From NCBI RefSeq assembly GCF_039830135.1, contig NZ_CP156081.1, positions 4,078,001-4,142,000 of the forward strand: a stretch of DNA of 64,000 nucleotides, given 5' to 3'. A program made the translations under genes and the position numbers. The number at the start of each line of letters is the position of its first letter. The stretch's first letter is position 1. The DNA is from Defluviimonas sp. SAOS-178_SWC. Its GTDB lineage: Bacteria; Pseudomonadota; Alphaproteobacteria; Rhodobacterales; Rhodobacteraceae. Under the pieces are notes generated by a model, which saw nothing but the letters and a program-made list of their open reading frames with translations, searched no databases and was not told the DNA's origin. Of the stretch, positions 19,513 to 28,738 are shown in pieces.

Positions 19513-20379
19513 ATGAACGACGAGCCCCGCAGCCACCCCTTCCGCCACAGCCACCAGGACGTGGAGGCCGCCGACCGCATTCCCGATACCGCGCAGACCC
19601 GCGCGCCGGCCTACCGGCTGGCCTTCACCGACGCCGACTTCATGTGCCGGGAGGAACTGCGGCCGGTGCGGCTGCAACTCGAGCTCCTGAAGCCGCAGAT
19701 GATCATGGACGAGCGCGGCATCGAATCGACCATCGTGCTGATGGGAAGCGCGCGCATTCCCGATCCGGCCGGCACGGCCCGGCGGGCCGCGGCGCCGCTG
19801 ATCGAGACGGCCGGGGGGGCGAAGACCGATGCGGCGTCGGGCGCGGCGGCCCTGTCGCACTGGTACGAGGAGGCGCGCAAGCTCGCCCGGATCATGACCG
19901 AGAAGAGCATGGAGAGCTATGGGCGCGAGAATGTGATCGTCACCGGCGGCGGGCCCGGTATCATGGAGGCCGGCAACCGCGGCGCGGCGGATGCCGGCGG
20001 CCATTCCATCGGGCTCAACATCGTGCTGCCGCACGAACAGGCGCCGAACGCCTACGTGACGCCGGACCTTTGCTTCAACTTCCACTATTTCGCGATCCGC
20101 AAGATGCATTTCCTGATGCGCGCGAAGGCGATCTGCATCTTTCCGGGCGGGTTCGGCACATTCGACGAGATGTTCGAGAGCCTGACCCTGATCCAGACAG
20201 GGCGGATGAAGCGGGTGCCGTTTCTCCTCTTCGGCCGGGACTTCTGGGACGAGGTCATCAACTGGAAGGCCTTGGCCAAGGCCGGCACGATCTCCGAAGA
20301 GGATCTGTCGCTTTTCACCTATGTCGATACCGCCGAGGAGGCGGTGGAGATCATCGCGTCGTTCCGCGACGGCTGCTGA
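19513..20379 (+). CDS. LOG-family (TIGR00730-like) phosphoribohydrolase
   Basis: 288 residues with the Rossmann-like LOG domain: GGGPGIMEA at 145-153 and the signature PGGFGTFDE at 211-219, plus RKMHFLMRAKA. LOG enzymes release ribose phosphate from nucleoside monophosphates (cytokinin or AMP/IMP types); many bacterial members are pyrimidine/purine 5'-nucleotide nucleosidases (PpnN-like). The N-terminal 70 residues are longer than in minimal LOGs. The start is chosen at 19513 after GAGGACAGC. Confidence 0.88.
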   Translation: MNDEPRSHPFRHSHQDVEAADRIPDTAQTRAPAYRLAFTDADFMCREELRPVRLQLELLKPQMIMDERGIESTIVLMGSARIPDPAGTARRAAAPLIETAGGAKTDAASGAAALSHWYEEARKLARIMTEKSMESYGRENVIVTGGGPGIMEAGNRGAADAGGHSIGLNIVLPHEQAPNAYVTPDLCFNFHYFAIRKMHFLMRAKAICIFPGGFGTFDEMFESLTLIQTGRMKRVPFLLFGRDFWDEVINWKALAKAGTISEEDLSLFTYVDTAEEAVEIIASFRDGC

Positions 20380-20381
20380 GA

Positions 20382-21959
20382 TCAGCCGCCCGCATCGATC
20401 TCGATCATCACCGGCCCGCCTGCGGACCGGAGGTCGCGGAGCGCTTCGGCGACGCTTTCGGGCGACATCTCCACCCTCCGGAAAAGCATGCGGCACGACT
20501 GCGCCACGGCTTTGAAATCGGGGGGCGTCGGGTGGCAACCGATCACGCTGACGCCCACTGCATCCATTGAGGCGGCGATCTCTCCATAGGCGTGGTTGTT
20601 CCAGATCAGGAAGGCGATGGGGAGGTTCTCGTCCACCGCCGTCATCAGTTCCGGCAGGGTGAATTGCGCGCCGCCATCGCCGACGAGGCAGATCACCGGC
20701 GCCCGAGGGTCGGCCAGGGCGGCGCCGATGGCGGCGGGGATCGCATAGCCCAGCGCGCCGAAGCCGGTCGCGGCGTTGAACCAGCCGCCGGGGCGATCGT
20801 GGTCGTAGTAGAGGTTGCCGGCGTAGATGGCTTGGGTGGAATCGCCGACGAAGATCGACCCCGGCAGGGTGTCGCGCACCGCGTTCAGGACCGCGATCCC
20901 GGCGCGCGTCGTGTCGTCGAGCGCCGCCAATGCCCCCTTGCGGGCAGTCTCGGCGCGTGCCGCACCGCCGGTCGCGGTGCCATCGGGCAGGGCCGCGACG
21001 AGGGCGGGCAGGACCGCTTCGGCATGACCGTGAAGCGCGAGGTCGGCGGGGTGCCGGGCCAGCTGGGCCGCGTCGACCTCCACCCGGATCAGCCCTTTCG
21101 GCCAGGGCAGGCCGCCGCGTCCGTACATGTCGTAATCGGTCGGCCCAAGTTCGGTGCCGATGGCAAGGACCGTATCGGCCCCCCGGATCAGGTCGCGGAC
21201 CGGTTCGAGGCTCGGGCTCGCCGGCACCGTCAGGGGGTGGCGGTGCATCAGCCCGCGCGCATTCACCGTCTGCACGACCGGCGCATCGAGCGCCTCGGCC
21301 AGCGCGCGGAGGGCGGCCTCCGCCTTCAGCGCTCCGCCACCGACAAGGATCAGCGGGGTCTTGGCGCCGGCGAGACGGGCGGCGGCTTCAGCGATGGTCC
21401 CGGCGGCGGGCAGGAGTGGCTCGGGCACCGGTTGTGGCGCGGCGGTTGCGGCCGCAAGCCCCATCACGTCGGTCGGCACCTCGATATGACGCGGGCCGGG
21501 GCGGCCGGTGGCGAACCCCGCGAAGGCGCGGTCGAGCGCCGGGCTCAGGGTGGTGGGATCCTCCACCCGTTCGGAGGAGAGGGCGACGAGGGCGGTCATG
21601 CCGCGCTGGTCCGGAAGCTCGTGCAGGTGCCCGAGGCCCTTTCCCAAGGTGTCGCGCCTGTTGACGCCGGAAAGGACGAGCATCGGCACCGAATCCGCCC
21701 GCGCCTGCCCCATCGGCGTCAGCGTGTTGGTCAGACCCGGCCCGGTGATCACGAAGGCGACGCCGGGCTGGCCCGAGACGCGGGCGTAGCCATCGGCCAT
21801 GAAGCCCGCGCCCTGTTCGTGGCGCGGCGTGACGTGGCGGATCGAGGAGCCGGCGAGGCCCCGGTAAAGCTCCACCGTATGAACGCCGGGAATGCCGAAG
21901 ACGACACGGACCCCGCGCGCTTCGAGCGACTTCACAAGCGCTTCACCGACCGTTGTCAT
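20382..21959 (-). CDS. TPP-dependent 2-ketoarginine (5-guanidino-2-oxopentanoate) decarboxylase-like enzyme
   Basis: 525 residues with the full acetolactate-synthase fold: N-terminal PYR domain with the catalytic Glu in TPRHEQGAGFMADGYAR, a central domain, and a C-terminal PP domain with GDGGAQFTL ... IWNN (the GDG-N26-NN ThDP/Mg motif). Close pairing with an AruH-like transaminase (4-base overlap) points to AruI, which decarboxylates 2-ketoarginine to 4-guanidinobutyraldehyde. A general acetolactate synthase role is less likely as no small subunit is present. Substrate assignment is inference. Confidence 0.78.
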   Translation of the reverse strand: MTTVGEALVKSLEARGVRVVFGIPGVHTVELYRGLAGSSIRHVTPRHEQGAGFMADGYARVSGQPGVAFVITGPGLTNTLTPMGQARADSVPMLVLSGVNRRDTLGKGLGHLHELPDQRGMTALVALSSERVEDPTTLSPALDRAFAGFATGRPGPRHIEVPTDVMGLAAATAAPQPVPEPLLPAAGTIAEAAARLAGAKTPLILVGGGALKAEAALRALAEALDAPVVQTVNARGLMHRHPLTVPASPSLEPVRDLIRGADTVLAIGTELGPTDYDMYGRGGLPWPKGLIRVEVDAAQLARHPADLALHGHAEAVLPALVAALPDGTATGGAARAETARKGALAALDDTTRAGIAVLNAVRDTLPGSIFVGDSTQAIYAGNLYYDHDRPGGWFNAATGFGALGYAIPAAIGAALADPRAPVICLVGDGGAQFTLPELMTAVDENLPIAFLIWNNHAYGEIAASMDAVGVSVIGCHPTPPDFKAVAQSCRMLFRRVEMSPESVAEALRDLRSAGGPVMIEIDAGG

Positions 21960-23146
21960 GCCCGTTCTCCTTCAGCCATACCCGCCGCATGGGCGACAAT
22001 CCGGTCGCAAGCCGCGCGGAAGCGGCTGTCATCCACCGTGAGCGCGACCCGGACCCAGCCCTTCAGCGTGCCGCCGAACGCCGATCCGGGCATCACCGCG
22101 ACCCCGCTTTCGTTCAGAAGGCCGAAGGCATAGTCGCGGTCGCCCTGCCCCGTCGCGGTCACGTCGATCAGCGCGAACATCCCGGCCTCGGGCCGGTGCA
22201 CACGGAGCGCGGTTTCCTGTGCCAGCCGCTCGTCGAGATACTTCGCCCTGGCCGCAAAACGGGTCCGCATGCCCGCCGCGACGGCGGACGGTTCGGCGAT
22301 AGCGTTCGCGGTCATGTCGGCGATGAAGGGCTGATTGCCGAAGAGCATCGTCTCGGAGAGCGGCAGCAGGCGTTCGGCGAAGTCCGCCGAGCTGACCGAC
22401 CAGCCGGAGCGGAAGCCGGGTGCGGCGTGGGATTTGGAGATCGAGGCGACGCAGACTGTCCGGTCCGCGAGTGCGGTCCTGTCGAAAGGCGACACGAAGG
22501 CGACGCCGTCAAAGACCAGTTCCTCATAAACCTCGTCCGAGAGGATCCAGAGATCGTGCGCTTTGGCCACCGCGCCGATCGCGTCGATGTCCTCGGTGGT
22601 CAGCACCGCGCCGGTCGGATTGTGCGGCGTGTTGAGAAGGATCGCCCGGCTGCGCCCGGTGATCCGCGCCGCGATGTCGGCGGCGGCGATGCGGAACCCG
22701 TTCTCGGACCGCAGGGGCACCGGCACCGGCACCGCGCCGCTGGCCCGGATCACCCCTTCGTAGGTCGCGTACATCGGATCGCCGACCAGCACTTCGGTTC
22801 CCGGCTCGGCCACCCCCATGATCACGGTGTAAAGCGCGGTCTGGGTACCGGGAAAGCACAGAACCTGATCCATGCCGACGGGCCGCCCGGTGCGGCGGGC
22901 GTAGCGGGCGGCGAGGGCGGCGCGCAGCGTTTCCTCTCCGCGCCCCGTCGAATACTCGGTCCGGCCGGCGCGCATCGCCTCGGCCGCCCGGTCGATCAAC
23001 GCCGCCGGGGCCGGCACATCGGGATTGCCGATCGTGAGGTCGATGACGTCGCGGCCCTTGCGCTTCATCTCGACGGCGGCGAAATGCACGTCCCATTTGG
23101 CGCCGCCGAGACCGGAAAGCCGGTCGAGGATCGGGGCATATCTCAT
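21956..23146 (-). CDS. AruH-like arginine:pyruvate transaminase (class I/II aminotransferase)
   Basis: 396 residues. Its start (MRYAPILDRL...KWDVHF) and the segments DPMYATYEGVIRASGAVPV and RSENGFRI closely follow P. aeruginosa AruH as I remember it. The PLP lysine is in SISKSHAAPGFRSGW and the motif NTPHNPTGA is intact. It would convert arginine plus pyruvate to 2-ketoarginine plus alanine, feeding the decarboxylase downstream. It overlaps the decarboxylase by 4 bases and the regulator upstream by 4 bases, so the three form one transcript. Confidence 0.78.
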   Translation of the reverse strand: MRYAPILDRLSGLGGAKWDVHFAAVEMKRKGRDVIDLTIGNPDVPAPAALIDRAAEAMRAGRTEYSTGRGEETLRAALAARYARRTGRPVGMDQVLCFPGTQTALYTVIMGVAEPGTEVLVGDPMYATYEGVIRASGAVPVPVPLRSENGFRIAAADIAARITGRSRAILLNTPHNPTGAVLTTEDIDAIGAVAKAHDLWILSDEVYEELVFDGVAFVSPFDRTALADRTVCVASISKSHAAPGFRSGWSVSSADFAERLLPLSETMLFGNQPFIADMTANAIAEPSAVAAGMRTRFAARAKYLDERLAQETALRVHRPEAGMFALIDVTATGQGDRDYAFGLLNESGVAVMPGSAFGGTLKGWVRVALTVDDSRFRAACDRIVAHAAGMAEGERA

Positions 23147-23775
23147 TCCGCTTCCTCCAGTGTCAGGTCGAGAAGGGCGGCGACCGAGGCGCGGCCGATG
23201 GCCTCGATCTCGCCCGCGGCGAAGGCGTCGGGCAGCGCCCCACCTTCGAGCCAGAGCCCGTCGATCACCGCGTTGCAGGCAATGGCGAGGCGGCGGAGCT
23301 CCGCCGTGCCGGCCTCGCGCCCGCTTTCGGCGAAGGCGTCTGCTATCAAAGCCTCAAGCCGGTCGCGGTAGGCGAGGTAGTTTTCCTCGTGCGTCGCGCG
23401 CATCGCCGGATCGCGCCGGACCATGTGGATGAAGGCCGCCCAGAGCGAGAGCGCGCGCGGATCGACGACGGGCGGGGTCAGCGAGGCGGTGACGAAGCGC
23501 GCAAGCCGCGCCCGCGCGGTGGCGCCGGCGATGTCGCGCTCGCTGCCTTCAAGCTGGGTCGCCATATGCGCCTGATAGGCGGCGTTGACCAGGTCTTCCT
23601 TGGACGAGAAGTGGTGCCGGATCATCCCCTGCGACAGGCCCGCCGCCTCGGCGATGGCGCGCACCGTCGTTTCGGCCGGCCCCGCCTCTGCCATCAGGTC
23701 GAGCGTCGCGGCGATGAGATCGGCGCGACGGCTCTCGGGTTCTTCCCGGGTGAATTTCCGCCGCTGGGAGGACAT
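23143..23775 (-). CDS. TetR-family regulator with BetI-like C-terminal domain
   Basis: 210 residues. The DNA-binding helix-turn-helix is TTVRAIAEAAGLSQGMIRHHF with SSKEDLV. The C-terminal ligand domain (LWAAFIHMVRRDPAMRATHEENYLAYRDRLEALIADA) is of the BetI type. It is the first gene of the regulator-transaminase-decarboxylase unit (ATGA overlap with aruH-like) and diverges from the amidohydrolase gene; the palindrome at 23800-23813 in the shared region is the obvious operator candidate. The frame open to 23991 is an artefact. Confidence 0.85.
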   Translation of the reverse strand: MSSQRRKFTREEPESRRADLIAATLDLMAEAGPAETTVRAIAEAAGLSQGMIRHHFSSKEDLVNAAYQAHMATQLEGSERDIAGATARARLARFVTASLTPPVVDPRALSLWAAFIHMVRRDPAMRATHEENYLAYRDRLEALIADAFAESGREAGTAELRRLAIACNAVIDGLWLEGGALPDAFAAGEIEAIGRASVAALLDLTLEEAE

Positions 23776-23799
23776 GCCGGCTGCTGCTCCGCGAAAAAT

Positions 23800-23813
23800 T
23801 ATACATTTGTATA
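23800..23813. promoter_or_regulatory. Candidate operator of the TetR/BetI-type regulator
   Basis: TATACATTTGTATA, i.e. TATACA-N2-TGTATA, a perfect 6-bp inverted repeat embedded in an AT-rich island (aaaaattatacatttgtatatttg) within GC-rich DNA. It lies 25 bases upstream of the regulator start and about 95 bases upstream of the divergent amidohydrolase, so one bound regulator could control both. Confidence 0.6.
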
Positions 23814-23908
23814 TTTGACCGGCCGGCGCGCCCTCCGCAAGGGGAATTCGCATCTGGCGCCCCGGGCGCGAACGCGGCAGTCTGGATCGGGTATATCGGA
23901 GATCGGGA

Positions 23909-25321
23909 ATGAAGAACAGCGACAGGCTTTGGGACATCGTCGAGACCCATCGAGAGGCCTTCACCGGCCTGGCCGACAGGGTCTTCGACACACCGGAAGT
24001 GGCCTATACGGAATACGAAAGCGCGGCTGCGCATGCCGAGATGCTGGAGGCGACGGATGCCAAGATCACCCGCGATCTGGCCGGCATCCCGACGGCGGTG
24101 ACGGGCGAATGGGGCGCGGGCGGGCCGGTGGTCGCGATTCTCGGCGAATACGACGCGCTGCCGGAGCTGGGCCAGGAGCCGGGCGTGGCAGAGGAGCGGC
24201 CAGTGGGCCGCTTCGGTCATGGCTGCGGGCACAACCTTCTGGGATCGGCGGCGATGATGGCGGCGGTGGCCTTGCGCGACTACCTCGCCGAAAAGGGGCT
24301 GCCGGGCCGGGTGCGGTATTACGGCTGCCCGGCAGAGGAAGGCGGGGCGGCGAAGACCTTCATGGTCCGCGCCGGCCTTTTCGACGATGTGGATGCGGCC
24401 ATCAGCTGGCATCCGGCCGACTATACCGGGGTGTTCGAGGCCAATTCGCTGGCCAATACCCGCATCGACTTCACCTTCCACGGCCGGGCCGCCCATGCGG
24501 CGGGGTCGCCGGAACTGGGGCGATCTTCCCTTGATGCGGTGGAGCTGATGAACGTGGGCGTGAACTACCTGCGTGAACACATGCCGGACGATGCACGGGT
24601 GCATTACGCCTATCTCGACGCCGGCGGGACGGCGCCCAACGTGGTGCCGGCCAAGGCGACGGTGCGGCAGCTGATCCGGACACGGCGGCTCCGCGACCTC
24701 AACGGTCTGGTGGCGCGGGTGCGCAAGATCGCCGACGGCGCGGCGCTGATGACCGAGACGCGGGTGGAGGCGAAGGTGGTCTCCGCCGTCTCGGACCTCC
24801 TCGGCAACCGGGTGCTGGAGGAGGCGATGCAGGCCAACATGGACCGCCTCGGCCCGCCGGATTTCGACGCGGCCGATCTGCCCTTCGCCGAGGCGATCCG
24901 GGCGACGCTGACCGAGGAACATATCGCTGACACGTTCCGGCGGACGGGCCGGCCGGTCGATCCCAAGTTGGCGCTGTGCGATTTCGTCGTGCCGCTCGAC
25001 GCGGCCCCGCAAGCGGCGATGGGGTCGACGGATGTGGGCGACGTGAGCTGGGCTGTGCCGACCGTGCAGGCCTGGGTCGCGACCTGCGCGATCGGGACGC
25101 CGTTCCATTCCTGGCAGCTGACGGCACAGGGCAAGTCCCCGGCCGCGCACAAGGGCATGGTCCACGCCGCGAAAATCATGGCGACGACCGGGCGTGACCT
25201 TTTCGAGCGGCCGGATCTGCTGGCTGCGGCGAAAGCCGAACACGCGGCCCACCTGGCGCGCGAGCCCTATCGCTGCCCGATGCCGGACGAGGTCACGCCG
25301 CCGATTCCAAAGCAGGCGTAA
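23909..25321 (+). CDS. M20-family amidohydrolase, AbgB-like (p-aminobenzoyl-glutamate hydrolase subunit B type)
   Basis: 470 residues. Similar along its whole length to E. coli AbgB as I remember it: ILGEYDALPELGQEPG, the metal site FGHGCGHNLLG, YGCPAEEGGAAKTFMVR, SWHPADYTGVFEANSLANT, RSSLDAVELMNVG, ALMTETRVEAK, GSTDVGDVSW and AVGTP/HSWQL-like end. Zinc ligands (His/Asp/Glu) are conserved. It cleaves an amide or amidino bond of a small substrate; in this context it may release an arginine- or glutamate-linked compound for the neighbouring catabolic genes (inference). Confidence 0.85.
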   Translation: MKNSDRLWDIVETHREAFTGLADRVFDTPEVAYTEYESAAAHAEMLEATDAKITRDLAGIPTAVTGEWGAGGPVVAILGEYDALPELGQEPGVAEERPVGRFGHGCGHNLLGSAAMMAAVALRDYLAEKGLPGRVRYYGCPAEEGGAAKTFMVRAGLFDDVDAAISWHPADYTGVFEANSLANTRIDFTFHGRAAHAAGSPELGRSSLDAVELMNVGVNYLREHMPDDARVHYAYLDAGGTAPNVVPAKATVRQLIRTRRLRDLNGLVARVRKIADGAALMTETRVEAKVVSAVSDLLGNRVLEEAMQANMDRLGPPDFDAADLPFAEAIRATLTEEHIADTFRRTGRPVDPKLALCDFVVPLDAAPQAAMGSTDVGDVSWAVPTVQAWVATCAIGTPFHSWQLTAQGKSPAAHKGMVHAAKIMATTGRDLFERPDLLAAAKAEHAAHLAREPYRCPMPDEVTPPIPKQA

Positions 25322-25335
25322 GGGATGGGCGCGGA

Positions 25336-25467
25336 GGGACGCGCCCGACACTGGGAGGACGTGTTGGCCCGACTGTGCGGCGCGCTTCATGGTCCCACAC
25401 ACCTCCACCGGTTTTCATGAGACTACCGTCGCAATGCGCCCTCCCGGGGGAGGGTCGGGCGCGTCCC
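25336..25467. repeat. Palindromic REP-like element, copy 2 (inverted)
   Basis: The core at 25436-25462 is the reverse complement of 8278-8306, apart from two extra C's in the latter. Outer arms GGGACGCGCCCGAC (25336-25349) and its exact complement (25454-25467) form a 14-bp stem around about 100 bases. It occupies most of the 194-base gap between the convergent amidohydrolase and P1 peptidase genes. Confidence 0.7.
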
Positions 25468-25515
25468 GGGCTGGTCGCCCGGGCCAGGTCGGGCTTCAGC
25501 ACGAGACCGGAGCTG

Positions 25516-26643
25516 TCACTTCTGTGTCTTCAGACCGAGACGCTCAAGCAGCCGATCATGCGGGATTGCCGGGACGAAATTGCCGTCGCGCCCCTCCATG
25601 TCGGCATTGGCGATCATGCTGTTGAGGATTGCCTCTTCCACCGACTGCACCGCCGCCTCGAAGAAGCCGTCGATATCCTCGTCGGGGACGTAGGCGGCGG
25701 AGAGAAGACCCTCGGACGCGCCGCCCATGATCGCGCGGTTCGCGGTCGAGAAGGCGAGGAAGATGTCGCCCGAGCCGTGGCGGCCGAAGCCGCCCATCCG
25801 GCCGACGCCCATCCCGGCCCGCTGCGCCAGCCGCTTCAGCTGGTGCGGCAGGAACGGCGCGTCTGTGGCGATCACGGCGATGATCGAGCTGAGGTCGGGA
25901 TCGGGGGTCATGCGCCGCACGGGCAGGTCGTCGAATGCCCCGCCGATGCGGTGGCCGAGCACGGTCAGATCCCCCCGCGCGCCGAAATTCGCCTGGACAA
26001 AGGCGCCAAGCATGTATTCGTGCCTGCCATAGCTCACCCAGCGCGAGGCGGTGCCGGACCCGGCCTTGAAGCCGAAGCATTTCATCCCGGTGCCGCCGCC
26101 GACGCTGCCTTCCTCGATGGGTCCGGTCGCCGCGCTTTCGATGGCGGCGAAGACGTGATCCTCGGTCACGTGGAAGCCGTTGATGTCGTTCAAAAATCCG
26201 TCATAGGTCTCGGCCGCGACCGGGAGCGCGAAATCCTCGTCGAAGCGGCCGGCGAAATGGCGGACCGCCCAGCGGATCGTGGCGTCGCGGGTCAGGCCGC
26301 AGGAATGGGTGTTGGTGATCGTGATCGGCAGGGCGAACTTGCCCGCCTCGGCGATGTAATGCACTCCGGTCAGTTCTCCGTTGCCGTTGAGGCTGTGGAA
26401 GCCGGCGAAGACCGGCACCTGCACCTCGTCCACCGGGCGCGGCAGGATCGCCGTGACGCCGGTGCGGACCGGGCCCTTGCCGATCTTCAGCGTCCCCTTC
26501 CCGTCGATGATCGTCGCGTAGCCGACGCCGACGCCGGGCACGTCGGTGATCGCGTTCAGGGGGCCCGGCCGGCCCTCGAACCGAAGCCCGAGCCCGGCGG
26601 CGCGGAGCTTGCCCGAGGGGGTGCGCTGGGACGACGACGGCAT
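25516..26643 (-). CDS. P1-family (DmpA-like) aminopeptidase
   Basis: 375 residues of the self-cleaving P1/DmpA family (L-aminopeptidase/D-esterase and beta-peptidases). Typical blocks: ITDVPGVGVGYATI near residue 35, GFHSLNGNGELTG, ITNTHSCG, GSVGGGTGMKCFGFKAG, and SSIIAVIATDAPFLPHQLKRLAQRAGMG, in which the second Ser is the predicted nucleophile at the alpha/beta cleavage site. Here that Ser is preceded by Ser, where DmpA has Gly. No signal peptide, so it acts in the cytoplasm. It is convergent with the AbgB-like gene and may belong to the same catabolic theme. Confidence 0.85.
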   Translation of the reverse strand: MPSSSQRTPSGKLRAAGLGLRFEGRPGPLNAITDVPGVGVGYATIIDGKGTLKIGKGPVRTGVTAILPRPVDEVQVPVFAGFHSLNGNGELTGVHYIAEAGKFALPITITNTHSCGLTRDATIRWAVRHFAGRFDEDFALPVAAETYDGFLNDINGFHVTEDHVFAAIESAATGPIEEGSVGGGTGMKCFGFKAGSGTASRWVSYGRHEYMLGAFVQANFGARGDLTVLGHRIGGAFDDLPVRRMTPDPDLSSIIAVIATDAPFLPHQLKRLAQRAGMGVGRMGGFGRHGSGDIFLAFSTANRAIMGGASEGLLSAAYVPDEDIDGFFEAAVQSVEEAILNSMIANADMEGRDGNFVPAIPHDRLLERLGLKTQK

Positions 26644-26701
26644 GATGACCTCCGATACTCAGATGCGCATGATTATCGCGGGCGCGGAACCCGCGCGACC
26701 G

Positions 26702-27994
26702 TCAGACGATCACGTCGATCCGTTCCTGCGCGCCAACGCCGAAGACGCGCTTGTAGCGGGCGATCTCGTCCTTCGGACCCATCGCCTTGTTGGGATTGTC
26801 CGAGAGCTTCACCGTCGGCCGGCCGTCGGCCGCGACCGCCTTGCAGACGAGGCTGAACGGGGCCAGCCGGTCGCCCGCGACGAGGCCGCGGAAGTCGTTG
26901 GTCAGAAGCGTGCCCCAGCCGAACGAGGCCTTGACCCGGCCGACGAACTTGGCGTGCAGTTCCTCGATCTTCTCGACGTCGAGGCCGTCGGAGAAGATCA
27001 CCAGCTTCTGGCGCGGATCCTCGCCCCGCTCCTTCCACCAGCGGATTGCGGTCTCCGCGCCGGCGACCGGGTCGCCGCTGTCGATGCGGATGCCGGTCCA
27101 GCCGGCCAGCCAGTCGGGCGCGTTCTTGAGGAAGCCTTCGGTACCGTAGGTGTCGGGCAGGATGATCCGGAGATTGCCCTCATGCTCCTCGTGCCAGTCG
27201 GCGAGTACCTTGTAGGGCGCCTCGCGCAGGTCGTCGTCGCTGTCGGCCAGCGCGGAATAGACCATCGGCAACTCGTGGGCGTTGGTCCCGATCGCCTCGA
27301 TGTCGCGGCGCATGGCGATGCGGCAGTTGGAGGTGCCGACGAAAGCGTCGCCCAGACCCTCGGCCATCGCTTGCACGCACCAGTCCTGCCAGAGGAAGGA
27401 ATGCCGCCGCCGCGTGCCGAAATCGGCGATCTTCAGGCCCTTGATCGCGCGCAGCCGCTCGATCTTTTCCCAGAGCCGCGTCATCGCGCGGGCGTAGAGC
27501 ACCTGAAGCTCGAACTTGCCCATCCGCGCGAGCACGGCGCGGGAGCGCAGCTCCATCAGGATGGCGAGCGCGGGGATTTCCCAGAGCATCACCTCGGGCC
27601 AACTGCCCTCGAAGGTCAACTCGTACTGGTCGCCCTTGCGTTCGAGCTGATAGGGCGGCAGGCGCATCGTCTCGAACCATTCCATGAAGGACGAGGAAAA
27701 CATCTGCCGCTTGCCGTAGAAGGTATTGCCGCGCAGCCAGGTCGACTCGCCCCGCGTCAGCGAGATCGAGCGGACATGGTCGAGCTGTTCCCGAAGCTCG
27801 CCCTCGTCGATCAGGTCGGCCAGCGGGATATGGGTCGAGCGGTTGATCAGGCTGAAGGTGACCGTGGTGTCGGGCCGGTTTCTGAGCACCGACTGACACA
27901 TCAGGAGCTTGTAGAAATCGGTGTCGATGAGCGACCGGACGATCGGGTCGATCTTGAAGTTGTGGTTGTAGACGCGGGTGGCGATATCGACCAT
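26702..27994 (-). CDS. pncB: Nicotinate phosphoribosyltransferase
   Basis: Makes nicotinate mononucleotide from nicotinate and PRPP in NAD salvage. 430 residues, normal length. Recognisable segments: SLIDTDFYKLLMCQSVL at the N-terminus, FGTRRRHSFLWQDW, GTSNCRIAMRRDIEAIGTNAHELPMV and DSGDPVAGAETAIRWW. It starts directly after the pncA stop on the same strand, so nicotinamide is deamidated and then captured by a two-gene unit. Confidence 0.95.
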   Translation of the reverse strand: MVDIATRVYNHNFKIDPIVRSLIDTDFYKLLMCQSVLRNRPDTTVTFSLINRSTHIPLADLIDEGELREQLDHVRSISLTRGESTWLRGNTFYGKRQMFSSSFMEWFETMRLPPYQLERKGDQYELTFEGSWPEVMLWEIPALAILMELRSRAVLARMGKFELQVLYARAMTRLWEKIERLRAIKGLKIADFGTRRRHSFLWQDWCVQAMAEGLGDAFVGTSNCRIAMRRDIEAIGTNAHELPMVYSALADSDDDLREAPYKVLADWHEEHEGNLRIILPDTYGTEGFLKNAPDWLAGWTGIRIDSGDPVAGAETAIRWWKERGEDPRQKLVIFSDGLDVEKIEELHAKFVGRVKASFGWGTLLTNDFRGLVAGDRLAPFSLVCKAVAADGRPTVKLSDNPNKAMGPKDEIARYKRVFGVGAQERIDVIV

Positions 27995-28603
27995 TCAGGC
28001 CCCCAGCCGCACGCCGGCCGCGCGCATCTTGTCCCGCGCGGCGGCAAGGGAACCGTCGAGGTCGATCGCGCGGCAGGCGCCTTCGAGGACCGTGACGGTG
28101 AAGCCGAGCTTTGCCGCGTCGATTGCCGAATAGGCGACGCAGAAATCGGTGGCGAGGCCGACAAGGGTCAGATCCGCCACACCCCGCGTCCTCAGGTAGC
28201 CTTCGAGACCGGTCGGGGTTTTGTGGTCGTTCTCGAAAAAGGCCGAATAGCTGTCTATGGCGGCCCGGAAGCCCTTGCGGATGACGAGGTCGGCCGGATC
28301 GGTCGAAAGATCCTTGTGGAACGCCGCGCCGTGCGTGCCCTGGATGCAATGCGAGGGCCAGAGCACCTGCGGGCCATAGGGCATGTCGATCAAGCTGAAC
28401 GGCGCCGCGCCGGGATGGTTCGCGGCGAAGGAGGCGTGATCGGCCGGGTGCCAGTCCTGGGTCAGGACCTTCGCCGCGAAGTCGCCCATCAGCGCGTTGA
28501 CGCGCGGGATGATCTCGTCCCCGCCGGCGACGGCCAGCGCGCCGCCCGGGCAGAAATCGTTCTGCACGTCGATGACGATCAGGGCTTCGGTCTTCGGGCG
28601 CAT
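27995..28603 (-). CDS. pncA: Nicotinamidase
   Basis: Hydrolyses nicotinamide to nicotinate. 202 residues with the isochorismatase-fold triad Asp12 (VIDVQNDFCPGG), Lys110 (VIRKGF) and Cys155 (GLATDFCV), and the metal ligands in TQDWHP and WPSHC. The start at 28603 follows a G-rich site; the ATG at 28624 is possible but has no ribosome site. It immediately precedes pncB with no gap. Confidence 0.95.
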   Translation of the reverse strand: MRPKTEALIVIDVQNDFCPGGALAVAGGDEIIPRVNALMGDFAAKVLTQDWHPADHASFAANHPGAAPFSLIDMPYGPQVLWPSHCIQGTHGAAFHKDLSTDPADLVIRKGFRAAIDSYSAFFENDHKTPTGLEGYLRTRGVADLTLVGLATDFCVAYSAIDAAKLGFTVTVLEGACRAIDLDGSLAAARDKMRAAGVRLGA

Positions 28604-28738
28604 GGCTTCCCCCTCTGGCATCATCCGTTGCTAGGCTGCGCCCGGCGTCAGGTCAATGGCCGGCGAAGTCCCGAGGCTTGCGGCACCGCTTGGGCTTTGC
28701 TACATGCGCGCCTCCCACCCTTCCCGTGCAGGTCCAGC

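Noticed and set aside
26546..28738. Long plus-strand frame running into the Hsp70-like gene
   Set aside because: This part is antisense to pncB and pncA, and the Hsp70 fold starts cleanly at the ATG at 28739.
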